Positions 16,774-25,945 of a DNA stretch of 64,000 nucleotides are shown piece after piece. How positions within the stretch are numbered: position 1 is the stretch's first letter; the number at the start of each line of letters is the position of its first letter. The DNA comes from Streptomyces gilvus. Its GTDB lineage: Bacteria > Actinomycetota > Actinomycetes > Streptomycetales > Streptomycetaceae. The notes beneath the pieces are model-generated. The model saw nothing but the letters and a program-made list of their open reading frames with translations, was not told the origin of the DNA and did not search any database. Where the stretch lies: contig NZ_JAKWBE010000021.1 in assembly GCF_022513565.1 (NCBI RefSeq), forward strand, positions 81,641 to 145,640, in the 5' to 3' direction. Both the position numbers and the translations under genes were made by a program.

Positions 16774-17952
16774 TCAGCCCTGCCGCAGCACGAGGCCCTG
16801 CGCGTTGAAGAAGAAGCCTCCGAGTGTCAGCAGGGCGGACCGGGCACCCGCTACCTGCCGGTCGCCCGCGTCGCCGCGCAGTTGCACGACTGCTTCCCGG
16901 ATGTGTCCGGATCCCTGGGTGGCGCCCTCGGACAGTGAGCCTCCGTGGGGGTTCACCGGGACACGACCGTCGATCATGATGCGGTTGGCTTCCTTTTCCC
17001 AGTGGCTCTCGACGAAGGCACCGCCTTCGCCTTCGCCGCACCAACCCACGTTCTCGATCCACGAGAGAGTGATGAAGCTGAAGCCGTCGTAGGGGAAGTA
17101 CACGTCCACATCCGGTACCCAGATGTCGCTCTTGGCCCGTAGTTCCTTGGCCACGACCTGCTGGCCGTGGTGGCCGAGGCCGCTGATCTGGTCCTCGTCG
17201 TTCTTCGCCGTGGTGCCCGTCGTCGCGGCGTGGATCAGTACCGGGTGGTCCGTCAGGTCACGGGCCCGCTCCGCCGTCGTCAGCACGAAGGCGTCCGCAC
17301 CGTCCACCGGCACGTCCATGTCGAGCATGCAGAGCGGGTCACGGACCATGCGGGCGCCGAGGTAGTCCTCCATGGTCAGCGGATCGCGCATGGCTGCGAG
17401 CGGGTTGTCCGCTGCATTCGTGCGGTTGTTGACGGCGACGTAGCCGAGCTGCTCCCGCCGGACACCGTACTCATGCAGGTACCGGCTGGCCCACGCGGCG
17501 TAGCCGGGGGAGCCTTCGAGCTGCTCGGGGTCCGTCCGCCAAGGCCGGCCGATCGGCTCGCCCGCCCATCCGAGGTGGCGCCGCAACGGGTCCGAGGCCG
17601 CGGACCGGGAGACGAAAGGGCTGCGGTACATGGCGTGGTAGGCGAGAACGACGTCGGCCGAACCGGCGTGGATCGCGTTCATGGCGTCCACGATGGTGAA
17701 CCCGAACGGTGGTGGATGATTCACGTAGTGGGTGACTTCGGGCAGGCCCAGCATCGACACGACCGTGCTCGCCCTGGGCAAGCCGCCGCAGACCCCGTCG
17801 ATCTCCTGTTTGCCTACGCCGGCGTCGCGGACCGCGTCGATGCAGGCCTGGGCGACGAGAGCGTCACGTGAGCGGCTCGCCCCCTGACGGGAGAAGCCGG
17901 TGGACCCGACACCGACGATCGCGACCTGGTCCTTGACCGGGTTGCGTGGCAT
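16774..17952 (-). CDS. Thiolase-fold protein lacking the nucleophilic Cys (Ltp2-type aldolase candidate)
   Basis: This 392-aa thiolase-fold protein of the lipid-transfer-protein class lacks Cys in the nucleophile region, which reads VNHPPPFGFTIVDAMNAI. The thiolase GHP motif is replaced by VNPHGGSLSEGATQG, as in Ltp2-type steroid side-chain aldolases. A Tyr-Asp pair remains in VDVYFPYDGFSF; a tyrosine acts in Ltp2 catalysis. It therefore probably performs retro-aldol cleavage of a beta-hydroxyacyl-CoA, not thiolysis. The ATG has GAAAGGGAG upstream. The DUF35 partner gene precedes it in the same direction by 39 bases. The substrate is unknown. Confidence 0.85.
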   Translation of the reverse strand: MPRNPVKDQVAIVGVGSTGFSRQGASRSRDALVAQACIDAVRDAGVGKQEIDGVCGGLPRASTVVSMLGLPEVTHYVNHPPPFGFTIVDAMNAIHAGSADVVLAYHAMYRSPFVSRSAASDPLRRHLGWAGEPIGRPWRTDPEQLEGSPGYAAWASRYLHEYGVRREQLGYVAVNNRTNAADNPLAAMRDPLTMEDYLGARMVRDPLCMLDMDVPVDGADAFVLTTAERARDLTDHPVLIHAATTGTTAKNDEDQISGLGHHGQQVVAKELRAKSDIWVPDVDVYFPYDGFSFITLSWIENVGWCGEGEGGAFVESHWEKEANRIMIDGRVPVNPHGGSLSEGATQGSGHIREAVVQLRGDAGDRQVAGARSALLTLGGFFFNAQGLVLRQG

Positions 17953-17991
17953 AGTGCTCCCTTTCGTTCATGTACCGCGCAGACCTCGGCG

Positions 17992-18450
17992 TCAGCGCTC
18001 TGAGGCCGAGGAGGCCCCGGAGCGCTCGAAGACCGGGTAAGGCGCACCGTTGCGCTCGATCCAGGTGAGTCGTACGGAGTCACCGATGGCCACGTCTGCG
18101 GCACCGTCACCGATCACCGTGGAGGTGTACCGCAGGCCCTCCTGCTCGGCCAGCTCGACCGTGGCCACGGGATGGGGAGTCGAGTAGTCGACGCCGTCGG
18201 CAGGAGGCCCCTGCCGGAGCCGGATCAGGAGATGGACGGTGCCCTCGCCGCAGACCGGGGTCGGAACCACCGCGTCCGACCAGCATTCCGGGCACACCGG
18301 CTTGGGCGGATGGTGCCAGGTGTCGCACTGCAGGCATCGGTTGAGCAGGAGCCGACGCTCCAGCCATCCGCGGTAGAACGCCTTGTTGTCGTGATTGATC
18401 AGGATGTCGGGAAGCCGATCGACGAGTTCGGCATCGCTCAGGGGGTGCAT
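17992..18450 (-). CDS. DUF35 / OB-fold zinc-ribbon protein, partner of the 16774 protein
   Basis: This 152-aa protein has an N-terminal helix (HDNKAFYRGWLERRLLLNRC), a zinc ribbon with Cys39, Cys42, Cys53 and Cys56, and a C-terminal OB-fold (VHLLIRLRQGPPADGVDYSTPHPVATVEL). It is transcribed just before the Cys-less thiolase-like gene. This matches the Ltp2/ChsH2-DUF35 pairing, in which the DUF35 part is needed for a stable, active aldolase. It starts at ATG 18450. The fused CoA-transferase gene lies upstream with a 60-base gap, so all three genes probably form one operon. Confidence 0.9.
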   Translation of the reverse strand: MHPLSDAELVDRLPDILINHDNKAFYRGWLERRLLLNRCLQCDTWHHPPKPVCPECWSDAVVPTPVCGEGTVHLLIRLRQGPPADGVDYSTPHPVATVELAEQEGLRYTSTVIGDGAADVAIGDSVRLTWIERNGAPYPVFERSGASSASER

Positions 18451-18510
18451 GGCTGTTTCCCTGTCAGGTGGGGGTGGCCACGTGAGTGGCCACCTTGCTG
18501 ATGCGTGGCC

Positions 18511-20958
18511 TCACGCCAGCGGCGAGACGTACACCGCCGCCTTCTCCTCCAGTTCGGCGATGCGCTCGGGGCTGTAGTCCAGTTCCTCCAAGACGGTCCG
18601 GGTGTGCTGTCCGGTCACGCATCCGGGCGCGAGCCTGCCGGGGGTCTCCGAGAAGAGCACCGGCACACCGTGCCGCAGGACGCGGCCGAACGTCGGGTGG
18701 TCCACTTCGGCGACCAGGCCCGTCTCCTTCAGCACCGGATCCGTGTTGCTCAGCTCGGAGATCGTCTTCTCGCTGGCGACGACGCAGGCGATGCCGCGCG
18801 GAACCATGGTGGATTCCCACTCGGCGGCCGGCCGGGTGCCGAAGATCTGCTCGAGCTCGGCGGCGAGTACCTCGTCGTTCTCGGCCCGGTCCTCGGGCGT
18901 GGCGAACCGCGCGTCGGTCGCGAGGCCCGGGCGGTCGAGTGCCGCCGTGAGCTGCTCCCACTCGCTCTGCCGCGGCGCGGCGAGGAACACCCAGCCCTCC
19001 GAGGCCTGGTAGAGCCGGTAGAGAGCCTGGAGGCCGTTGAGATCGGGGTCGGTCTGGGCCAGCTGCGGCTTGCCTTCGTACCGGACGGCGTCGTCGGCGT
19101 AGGCCCAGAGGTTCCCGCCCAGCATCGACGTGGTCAGGAACTGTCCTTCGCCGGTGCGCCGCTTGTGGAAGAGCGCCAGGGTCATGGCCGTGAGATTCGC
19201 GTAGGACGCGTTGGAATCCCCGTCGACGATGCCGAACAGACGGGGAGCGATCACGTGCTGGAGTTCCAGAACGTTCATGTCCGTGGTCAGTGCCGGGTCC
19301 AGCCAGAACGCGGCCTGCCGCGCGATACCGCCGGCCACGGCCTGGGCGCACTGCGCGAACATCGGCCGCGGGGCGAACTCACCGTCCACTCCGTACCCGG
19401 TCGCGTGCAGGTACACCAGACCGGGATTGACCGTCTTGAGCGTGTCGTAGTCGAGCCCCGCCTTCTTGGCGATGCCGCCGCGGAACCCGTTGACGAAGAG
19501 GTCGGCGCGGGCGACGAGGTCGCGCACGATCTCCCGGCCCTCGGGGGTGCGCAGGTCCACGGAGATGGACTCCTTGCCCTCCATCGTCTTCGCCGCTCCC
19601 GTCTCCGGAGCACCGAAGGCGAAGCGCAGCGGGTCGCCGTTGCGGTCCTCGATCTTGATGACGCGCGCGCCCAGGGAGCCGAGCAGCGCCGTCGAGAAGG
19701 GCAGGGCGTAGAAGTAGCCGAACTCCACGACCGTGATGCCTGACAACGGGTGCTCGGGTGTGGGGCCGTCGCCCGCGCCCGGCCGCGCCGCAGGCGGGCT
19801 GAGCGGACCCTGGTTCTCCCCGATCGCCGGTGCCGGACGGCTGATCTCCGAGGGCGTCTTGTCGAATCGGGCCACCGGGCCGACCTGCTCGACCGGGCCG
19901 ATGCCGGGGACCTCGACCGTGATGACCTCGCCGTTGTGGCGAACCTGCGGGTGGTCCAGGCCTTCCTCACAGGTGCGGATGAGCTCGTAGGCGATATCGA
20001 CGTCAGCGCGCAGCTTGACGTCCCATTCGGCCCAGGTCCGCGTGCGGAAGGCCTCCCAGATCGCGTCCTCGTAGGCCTGGGCGTCCTCGACGGTTGCGAA
20101 GGTGGGGGCCTTCGCGAAGCGCGGGTCCTCGAGCAGATCGTCGATCTCCAGGGCGCGCAGGATCGCCTTCGCCTGGTGCGGCAGCAGGGCGGTGAAGTAC
20201 ACGAAGCGGCCGTCCTTCGTGCAGGGCTGGTACGCGAACCGGCTGGCGGCGACGGACTGCCGCGCGGTACCGCCTTCGTCGCCCTTCTTGGCCAGGGCCA
20301 CCTTGCCGTTCACGACCTGCCACGTCATCGTGCCGAAGTAGTCGGTGCCCGTGAGGCCGTGGAAGAGCGGAACTTCCAGCCGCTGTCCCCGGCCGGTCTG
20401 CTCACGGGTGATGAGCGCGGCGGCGATACCCGACGCGGCCAGGTGCCCCGCGCCCGTTCCCGCCACGTTGCCGTTGACGAAGATCGGGTCGGGCCGGTAA
20501 CCGAAGTAGCCACCGGTGCCGAGCTTGAAGACGCCGGCCTTGGCCTGGACGACGTGCTCGTAGGCCTTGATGTGCGCGTACTCGCCGGTGGAACCGAAGG
20601 CGTTGATCGAGCAGTGGATCAGAGCCGGGTTGGCGCCCACGAGCTGCTCGTACGCCACGCCGAACTCCTCCGTGACACCTGGAGCGAATGCGGTGATCAC
20701 CACATCCGCCGAAGCGGCCAGTTCCTGCGCCTGCCGGCGGCCTTCCGGAGTCCGCAGGTCGGCCACGACGCTTTCCTTGCCCCGGTTGAACACGAGGAAG
20801 GCGGACGGCGCTGCCGTCCTCATGCGGTCGCCCTCGGGCGGCTCGACCTTGATCACGCGGGCGCCGTTGTCGGCGAGCAGAACGCCCGCGAGCGATGCGG
20901 CATGGCTGCCCGCGCCGAACTCGAGGACCGTCAGACCTTGAAGAACTGGACGTGTCAC
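18511..20958 (-). CDS. Two-domain fused family III (CaiB/BaiF) CoA-transferase
   Basis: The 815-aa protein is a tandem fusion of two CaiB/BaiF domains. The first begins LQGLTVLEFGAGSHAASLAG, and the second begins near residue 415 with LSGITVVEFGYFYALPFS. The catalytic Asp lies 21 residues before the TG-GQ motif in this family. The second half has it (IVDGDSNASYANL), but the first half has Gly in FVNGNVAGTGAGHL. The C-terminal half is therefore likely catalytic, with the N-terminal half structural. The GTG at 20958 is chosen because GAAGGAG precedes it; the open frame runs on to 21006. It shares an operon with a DUF35 protein and a thiolase-like aldolase. Confidence 0.88.
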   Translation of the reverse strand: MTRPVLQGLTVLEFGAGSHAASLAGVLLADNGARVIKVEPPEGDRMRTAAPSAFLVFNRGKESVVADLRTPEGRRQAQELAASADVVITAFAPGVTEEFGVAYEQLVGANPALIHCSINAFGSTGEYAHIKAYEHVVQAKAGVFKLGTGGYFGYRPDPIFVNGNVAGTGAGHLAASGIAAALITREQTGRGQRLEVPLFHGLTGTDYFGTMTWQVVNGKVALAKKGDEGGTARQSVAASRFAYQPCTKDGRFVYFTALLPHQAKAILRALEIDDLLEDPRFAKAPTFATVEDAQAYEDAIWEAFRTRTWAEWDVKLRADVDIAYELIRTCEEGLDHPQVRHNGEVITVEVPGIGPVEQVGPVARFDKTPSEISRPAPAIGENQGPLSPPAARPGAGDGPTPEHPLSGITVVEFGYFYALPFSTALLGSLGARVIKIEDRNGDPLRFAFGAPETGAAKTMEGKESISVDLRTPEGREIVRDLVARADLFVNGFRGGIAKKAGLDYDTLKTVNPGLVYLHATGYGVDGEFAPRPMFAQCAQAVAGGIARQAAFWLDPALTTDMNVLELQHVIAPRLFGIVDGDSNASYANLTAMTLALFHKRRTGEGQFLTTSMLGGNLWAYADDAVRYEGKPQLAQTDPDLNGLQALYRLYQASEGWVFLAAPRQSEWEQLTAALDRPGLATDARFATPEDRAENDEVLAAELEQIFGTRPAAEWESTMVPRGIACVVASEKTISELSNTDPVLKETGLVAEVDHPTFGRVLRHGVPVLFSETPGRLAPGCVTGQHTRTVLEELDYSPERIAELEEKAAVYVSPLA

Positions 20959-21837
20959 CTGGACTCCTTCGTCGTCGGTAGCATGGAATGGGTTCTGCCG
21001 AACCACGCGTCCTGGTGTCTCTGCGGGAAACTCCCGTGGCGGAGGAGCCCGAGACGCGGAGACGTTCCGTGGGCAGGCTGGTCCGGAACCGGCGCCGTCG
21101 TTCCGCTCCGGCCGCCGTCGGGGGCGGATCGTAGCCGCACCGGTCCGCCGTGCACCGACTCATGTCCGTGACGGCCGTCGAAGCAGACCGGGATGTGGTC
21201 CTGAAATGTATGGAAACATGAGCACAACTACAGAGCAAGAATCATTTAACTATTCTAACTTAGATGACTCAGGTAGGGAAGCCGCATGAGGGGGTGGTCT
21301 CTGCTGCGTACGGGCAGCGCACCGTCATGCGACGATCCTCGTATCGAGCCGTGGCTTGTGGCGGTGGCGACGACAGGGCCTTCGGTCAGGGTGGATTCTC
21401 CTGGCTCGCCGACCTGTCGGTGATCGCGAGATTCCCCCGTGGTCGAGGCGCCGTCCACCGTGTGGGTGCGCCTCGGGCGCGAGAGTCGTCACCGGTCGGC
21501 CGCCTGCTCCTCGAGCACCTCTCCTCCGTGAAGTGTGTGTGTGGCGAGTCCGCCTGGGCTGCCGTGATATATACAAATAGATCATTAAGTCATTTGTGCA
21601 CGATCGGGTATTTATGGAGGGTCACGTGGTCCGTGACGGAACGGTTGGTCACCGAGGGCAGAGCGGGATCCGCTCGGCCCTCTCGGCCTCCGCCATGCGC
21701 CGGGTCACGGCCCCGGGCGGTACGACCGGGGTTCCAGTCGCCGCTGATGTGTGCATTGTCAAGGGCCCGACCGGCGGCGACCGGCGCCGGAGGATTCCGG
21801 AACCTGTCCTTGAACGTCGTCACGGAGGTAAAACGAC
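20959..21837. other. Long divergent intergenic region with two A/T-rich motifs
   Basis: No gene is supported over about 880 bases. Two A/T-rich patches stand out: ATCATTTAACTATTCTAAC at 21241-21259, and AATAGATCATTAAGTCATTT near 21576-21595. They may be the operator/promoters of the divergent operons (minus-strand CoA-transferase, plus-strand NmrA-like gene). Similar patches occur before other operons in the window. The 300 bases between the patches may be decayed coding sequence, but no family was recognised. Confidence 0.45.
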
Positions 21838-22749
21838 ATGACTGGCCGAATACTCGTCACGGGAGCGACTGGAGCGCAGGGCGGTGCGGTGGCCCTGGCG
21901 CTTCACCGTATGCGACCAGATGTTGTGGCGCTGGTCCGTGATCCTGAGTCACAGCCTGCCCGCGCCCTTGCGGCACGAGGAGTGCCCCTCGTCGTCGGCG
22001 ATCTCGACACCCCCTCGACGCTGGACGTCGCGTGTTCCGGTTGTACCGCCGTGTTCTCCGTGCAGGCGGCCGGAGGAGCCGAGCGGCGGCACGCGCGCAA
22101 CCTGATCGACGCGGCCCAGCGGGCCGGGGTCGCCCACCTGGTCCACACTTCCGTGTCTGCCACCGGCTGGCGCGCGGCACGCCCGGAGGTGGACGTCGAC
22201 GACACGCTGCGCCACTACTGGGACAGCAAGGAAGACGTGGAGGCGATGGTCCGAGACGCGGATGTCGACGTCTACACCATCCTCAAGCCCGCCCTGATGA
22301 TGGAGAACTTCGTCGCCCCCAAGGCCGCTTGGATGTTTCCCCTCCTGGCTGATCGCGAGCTTCCGGTCGCGACCGCCCCCTCGACCGCGGTGGCGTTGAT
22401 CTCGGCTGCGGACATCGGTGCCGCGGCCGCCGCGGCGATCGCCGATCCGCAACGATTCGCGGGCGCCGAGATCGAACTCGGCGGCGACCTGCTCACCTTC
22501 CCGGAGATCGCCGAGACCATCACGAAGGCCACCGGTCGCACTGTGTCCGTGTCCTGTCTGTCCCGGGAGGAGGCCGACGCCAGGTTCGGCAGGGCATCGT
22601 GGGCATCGACTCAGGCCTGGTTCGACGTTGTCGGCTACGCGGCCCGCCAGCGACACGCCGCCCCGTACGATCTCGTTCTCACGTCGTTCGAGCGATGGGC
22701 GGATCAGCACCGCGACGAGCTGATGGCAGCGACCGAGCGGGCAGGCTGA
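21838..22749 (+). CDS. NmrA-like NAD(P)-binding protein
   Basis: This 303-aa atypical short-chain dehydrogenase has the N-terminal dinucleotide motif ILVTGATGAQGGAVA and VGDLDTPSTL at the second-strand region. The middle segment HLVHTSVSATGW is typical of NmrA/HSCARG-like proteins. These often act as redox sensors or quinone/ketone reductases. GGAGG lies before the ATG (CACGGAGGTAAAACGACATG). It stands alone, with an A/T-rich promoter-like patch about 240 bases upstream. Its role in the pathway is not evident. Confidence 0.88.
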   Translation: MTGRILVTGATGAQGGAVALALHRMRPDVVALVRDPESQPARALAARGVPLVVGDLDTPSTLDVACSGCTAVFSVQAAGGAERRHARNLIDAAQRAGVAHLVHTSVSATGWRAARPEVDVDDTLRHYWDSKEDVEAMVRDADVDVYTILKPALMMENFVAPKAAWMFPLLADRELPVATAPSTAVALISAADIGAAAAAAIADPQRFAGAEIELGGDLLTFPEIAETITKATGRTVSVSCLSREEADARFGRASWASTQAWFDVVGYAARQRHAAPYDLVLTSFERWADQHRDELMAATERAG

Positions 22750-22964
22750 CCGCGCCCGACGCCGGCGGCCGGTGCCGCGCGGTCGCAGTCCCCTGAGGTC
22801 GTCGACGGGTAGCTGTCCGAGGCGAACCGGACCACACGGCGGCTTCCCTGTCGGACGAGGCGATGGGCGGGGCTGCCCCGGTGGGACAGTCAGACGCGCG
22901 CAACGCCCGTTCGCGGCGCGGGCTCCGTCGGGCCGCGGCAGCGCGGCCAGGACCTCCAACCCGG

Positions 22965-23210
22965 TCAGCCCTCCAGTGGCTGAAGCACCACGTTGGCCAC
23001 GCCCGTCTTCGGGACCGAGTCGGCGAACCACCGGCTTCCGTCGTCCGCGGTCACCATGATCCGCTCCGGCCGTTGGTCGTCCCAGGTCGCGTCGGCGACC
23101 TGGAGCACGGGATGCATGAAGTAGCACCCGCTCACGAGCGGCTGTCCGTCGCGAAGCCGGAGCTCGAAGGCCGGCTTCCCCATGACCTCTTCGTCGTGAT
23201 CGTCGAACAC
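22965..23210 (-). CDS. Small protein of unknown family
   Basis: I do not recognise this 81-aa acidic protein. It has no signal peptide or membrane segment. Features are LRDGQPLVSGCYFMHPVLQV and ADDGSRWFADSVPKTG. A GTG start with GAGGAG 6 bases upstream and good codon bias support it as a real gene. An A/T-rich operator-like patch (23251-23290) lies just upstream. It is convergent with the NmrA-like gene. Confidence 0.6.
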   Translation of the reverse strand: MFDDHDEEVMGKPAFELRLRDGQPLVSGCYFMHPVLQVADATWDDQRPERIMVTADDGSRWFADSVPKTGVANVVLQPLEG

Positions 23211-23250
23211 GGACTCTCCTCGTTGAAGTACGTACGGCGGCGCTCCACCT

Positions 23251-23290
23251 TGATCTGTATGATAGAAGCAGATAGATGATTAAATCAATT
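23251..23290 (-). promoter_or_regulatory. A/T-rich palindromic operator candidate
   Basis: The patch includes GATAGATGATTAAATCAA, holding the 11-base palindrome TGATT-A-AATCA (23277-23287). It is about 70 bases upstream of the small minus-strand gene. It is the cleanest example of a motif resembling TAGAT-N-ATTAAATCA seen before several operons here. Confidence 0.45.
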
Positions 23291-23494
23291 TTCTCGGGAG
23301 CTGTACGGCGTCCGCCCTCGAGGGCACGCCACCGCTCCCGGTCCGATCCTCGCTGGGAGCGCCCGGCCGAGCGGCGCGCATGGACGCCCCTGGCGACGGC
23401 GCTTCCATGCAGCGGTGCCGTATCGTCAGACTCACGGAGGGGCTGAAAGATATTCTCGGCGCCTGCCCCGAGTGTGGGGCGGAAAGAGCTTTCG

Positions 23495-23715
23495 AGCCCC
23501 TGGCGACGCGGCACCAACGAGAACACGAATGGACTCCTTCGCCAGTACTTCCCAAAGGGCACCGACCTGTCGCGGTGGGAAGCCGACGAGCTCGAGGCCG
23601 TCGCTCTGGCACTCAACAGCAGGCCCCGTAGGACGCTCGACTGGAAGACACCGGCCGAAGCCCTGAACGAGCATCTACTGTCGATTCAGAGCCCGGTGTT
23701 GCGACGACCGGTTGA
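23495..23715 (+). pseudogene. IS30-family transposase, C-terminal remnant
   Basis: The translation RGTNENTNGLLRQYFPKGTD and then LALNSRPRRTLDWKTPAEAL is the conserved end of IS30-type transposases. The preceding catalytic core is missing. The usual C-terminal VATTG-stop is present at 23698-23715 but in another frame, so a frameshift occurred near residue 72 of the remaining frame. Intergenic DNA with no other gene surrounds it. It marks a past insertion. Confidence 0.85.
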
Positions 23716-23924
23716 GCCCGGGAGGAACCCCTCGGTTAGAGTGGTGTTCTCGATCACCGCCACATGCCCCCGCCACATGCCCAGAACCCCACAATCAGGG
23801 GATACCTGGCAGCGGCTGATGACCCATCAGCGCTGATCTCACAACGGCGTCGGCCGTTTGGTGCTCCAGCAGTTTTGCGCCACCCGCCAGGGTGCTGGCG
23901 CAGTCACGCTCCGAGGAGGACGCT

Positions 23925-24974
23925 ATGACGAGCCCCGCCCCACAGGTACCCGACTCGGCCGGCATCGCCGCTGGGCAGCGGCCACTGCCGCCGGTCAGCC
24001 AGGTGCGGCCGGGCATATGGAGCATCCCGGTGCCGCTGCCCAACACATCGTTGCGCTATGTGCTGGTCTACGTCTTCGAAACCGACGCCGGGCCGTATCT
24101 GGTCGATGCCGGCTGGGACACCGACGAGGCGTTCGACACCCTCGCCGCCGGACTGGCCGGGGTCGGTACACGCATCGAGGACGTCCAGGGCGTCCTGGTC
24201 ACGCACGTCCACCCCGATCACTACGGTCTGGCCGGGCGGGTCCGTGCGGCGTCCGGTGCGTGGATCTCTCTCCATCCAGCCGACGCCGATGTCCTGTCAT
24301 GGCTTGACGACGCCGACCTCGTCCGGGACAACCTCGCCATGCTGCGTAACGCAGGGGCGCCACAGGAGGTTCTGGAGCGCCAGCGGCGGCGACTGCGTGC
24401 GCTGGACATGTTTGGAAACAGCCCCAGACCCGATGTCCTGATGGAGGACGGCGCCCGGCCTGATGTGCCGGGATGGGAACTGTCCGCGATCTGGACCCCA
24501 GGGCACTCGCCGGGCCACCTGTGTTTCTGGGAGCCCCGTCACCGCCTGATGCTGACCGGTGACCACGTTCTGCCGCGCATCACCCCGAACGTGCCCGCAC
24601 CCCGCGACGACGAGGCCGATCCGCTGGGCGATTTCCTCCGGTCCCTCGACCGGCTCGCCGGGCGGGGCGCTTGCGAGGTGCTACCCGCCCACGAGCGGCG
24701 GTTCACCGACCTCGACGGTCGGCTGGAGGCCTTGCGGCACCACCACGACAAGCGGTTCGCGGAGGTGTTGTCGGCACTGGAGGCGGGGGCGGACGTCGCC
24801 TGGGACGTGGCTGCGCACATGCACTGGTCGCGGCCGTGGCAACAGATGGAGGGTCTCGCCCAGCAGGCGGCGGTGGGCGAGGCCTCCGCTCACCTGCGCG
24901 CCCTCGCGCGGCGCGGAGTGGTGCGCGAGGAACGAGGCGAGCCCGCGCGCTGGCGGCTCATGGAGCGATCCTGA
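23925..24974 (+). CDS. MBL-fold metallo-hydrolase with C-terminal winged helix
   Basis: This 349-aa metallo-beta-lactamase-fold enzyme has the zinc motif THVHPDHYGLAGR and the later ligands in WTPGHSPGH and LTGDHVLPR. A final His lies in VLPAHERRF. The C-terminal 90 residues look like the winged-helix extension of LACTB2-like hydrolases (LRALARRGVVREE). Members hydrolyse thioesters, lactones or phosphoesters; a CoA-thioester is plausible here. GAGGAGGA sits 4 bases before ATG 23925, preferred over the upstream ATG at 23892. Transposase remnants lie on both sides, so it may be a transposed single gene. Confidence 0.9.
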   Translation: MTSPAPQVPDSAGIAAGQRPLPPVSQVRPGIWSIPVPLPNTSLRYVLVYVFETDAGPYLVDAGWDTDEAFDTLAAGLAGVGTRIEDVQGVLVTHVHPDHYGLAGRVRAASGAWISLHPADADVLSWLDDADLVRDNLAMLRNAGAPQEVLERQRRRLRALDMFGNSPRPDVLMEDGARPDVPGWELSAIWTPGHSPGHLCFWEPRHRLMLTGDHVLPRITPNVPAPRDDEADPLGDFLRSLDRLAGRGACEVLPAHERRFTDLDGRLEALRHHHDKRFAEVLSALEAGADVAWDVAAHMHWSRPWQQMEGLAQQAAVGEASAHLRALARRGVVREERGEPARWRLMERS

Positions 24975-25074
24975 GCCGCCAAGACGGGGAACGCCGACAT
25001 CGGATTCGCTGAGACCGGCGGCAGATGCCAACTCCAACGTGACTGATCCAGGCGCTGGTTGTTTCAACCCGAAG

Positions 25075-25240
25075 CGTTGTCCACGCGGCTGAGTCGGTGG
25101 GTGGCCGCCGAGGGCGGTGTGGCAGCGGTGGTGGTTGTAGGCGTGCAGGAAGTCCGTCAGGGCTTCGGTGCGTTCGTCGTCACTGGCGCAGGGCCGCAGG
25201 TAGGCTCATTCGTCGAGCAGGGTGCGGATGAAGGGTTCCG
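25075..25240 (-). pseudogene. IS481-family transposase, C-terminal remnant
   Basis: On the minus strand the translation FIRTLLDE, stop, AYLRP, then LTDFLHAYNHHRCHTALGGHPP matches the C-terminus of IS481-type integrases. The Trp codon of the usual DEWAYLRP has become a stop, and a frameshift follows HPP. The catalytic core is absent. The flanking bases of this 325-base gap (24975-25299) show nothing else. Confidence 0.8.
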
Positions 25241-25299
25241 ACCTCCGTTGGCGCCGACCCCTTCCCGCCTTGAACGGTCACACGGGCAGTCCCGTCGCA

Positions 25300-25803
25300 T
25301 CACTGGCCCTCTTGCTCAGTGAGCCAAGCCTGGTGACGCCTGAAATGCCTATCTGGATCACGAGCGACCCAGATGCCGGACGCCTTGGCGAGAACGCTTC
25401 CCGATGACTCCAGCACCAGCTCACCCGACAGGTACCACCGTGATCCCTCACGCCGGGTGATCCATGAACGTGCCTCCAGCGGTCGCTCGACAGGCACCGG
25501 CTTGACGAAGCTGACACTGATCTCCGCCGTGACGGTCATCTGCTTGTTCAGCAGGGGCAGATGACCCATCACCTCATCCATGACGTAGCTTGTCCACCCG
25601 CCGTGTGCCACGTTCGGGCCGCCCTCATGGGTACGTGGGCATTCGAGCTTGAAGTGAGCAACCCCGTCATGAAGCTTCTCGGTCGTCAACCCGACCCGAC
25701 AGACGCCCTGTACGCGGCACGCGCCACACAGCGCCACACCCCCGTCCGATCGGGGAGGTTCCTGAAAATTGGCGCCGGCCCACTTGGATTCGTCCGTATT
25801 CAT
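25300..25803 (-). CDS. PaaI-like hot-dog thioesterase
   Basis: This 167-aa protein has a hot-dog fold of the PaaI thioesterase type. The substrate-binding helix segment is GGPNVAHGGWTSYVMDEVMG, and the strand region is VTAEISVSFVKPVPVERPLEARSW-like. N-terminal Cys26, Cys29 and Cys35 (ALCGACRVQGVC) are unusual and might bind metal. It would hydrolyse acyl-CoA thioesters, perhaps to release CoA from stalled intermediates. The ATG has GGAGA upstream. The minus-strand patch CTTAGATAAGTC (25831-25842) may be its promoter. Confidence 0.8.
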   Translation of the reverse strand: MNTDESKWAGANFQEPPRSDGGVALCGACRVQGVCRVGLTTEKLHDGVAHFKLECPRTHEGGPNVAHGGWTSYVMDEVMGHLPLLNKQMTVTAEISVSFVKPVPVERPLEARSWITRREGSRWYLSGELVLESSGSVLAKASGIWVARDPDRHFRRHQAWLTEQEGQ

Positions 25804-25945
25804 GCAATGGTCTCCGTATGTCGACTGGAAGACTTATCTAAGCGAAATGAAGTAACTGTATTGATCGCACCTGGGGCGAAGGCACCCGCTGATGTGTTCG
25901 AGGAGCCCGTCACGCGGGTCTTCGAACCTGAGTTCGCTCCACTGT

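Noticed and set aside
21264..21941. 225-codon plus-strand frame before the NmrA-like gene
   Set aside because: It spans promoter-like A/T patches and overlaps the NmrA start; the product is compositionally random.
21949..23616. 555-codon minus-strand frame
   Set aside because: It runs antisense through the NmrA-like gene and across the IS30 remnant, with no domain.
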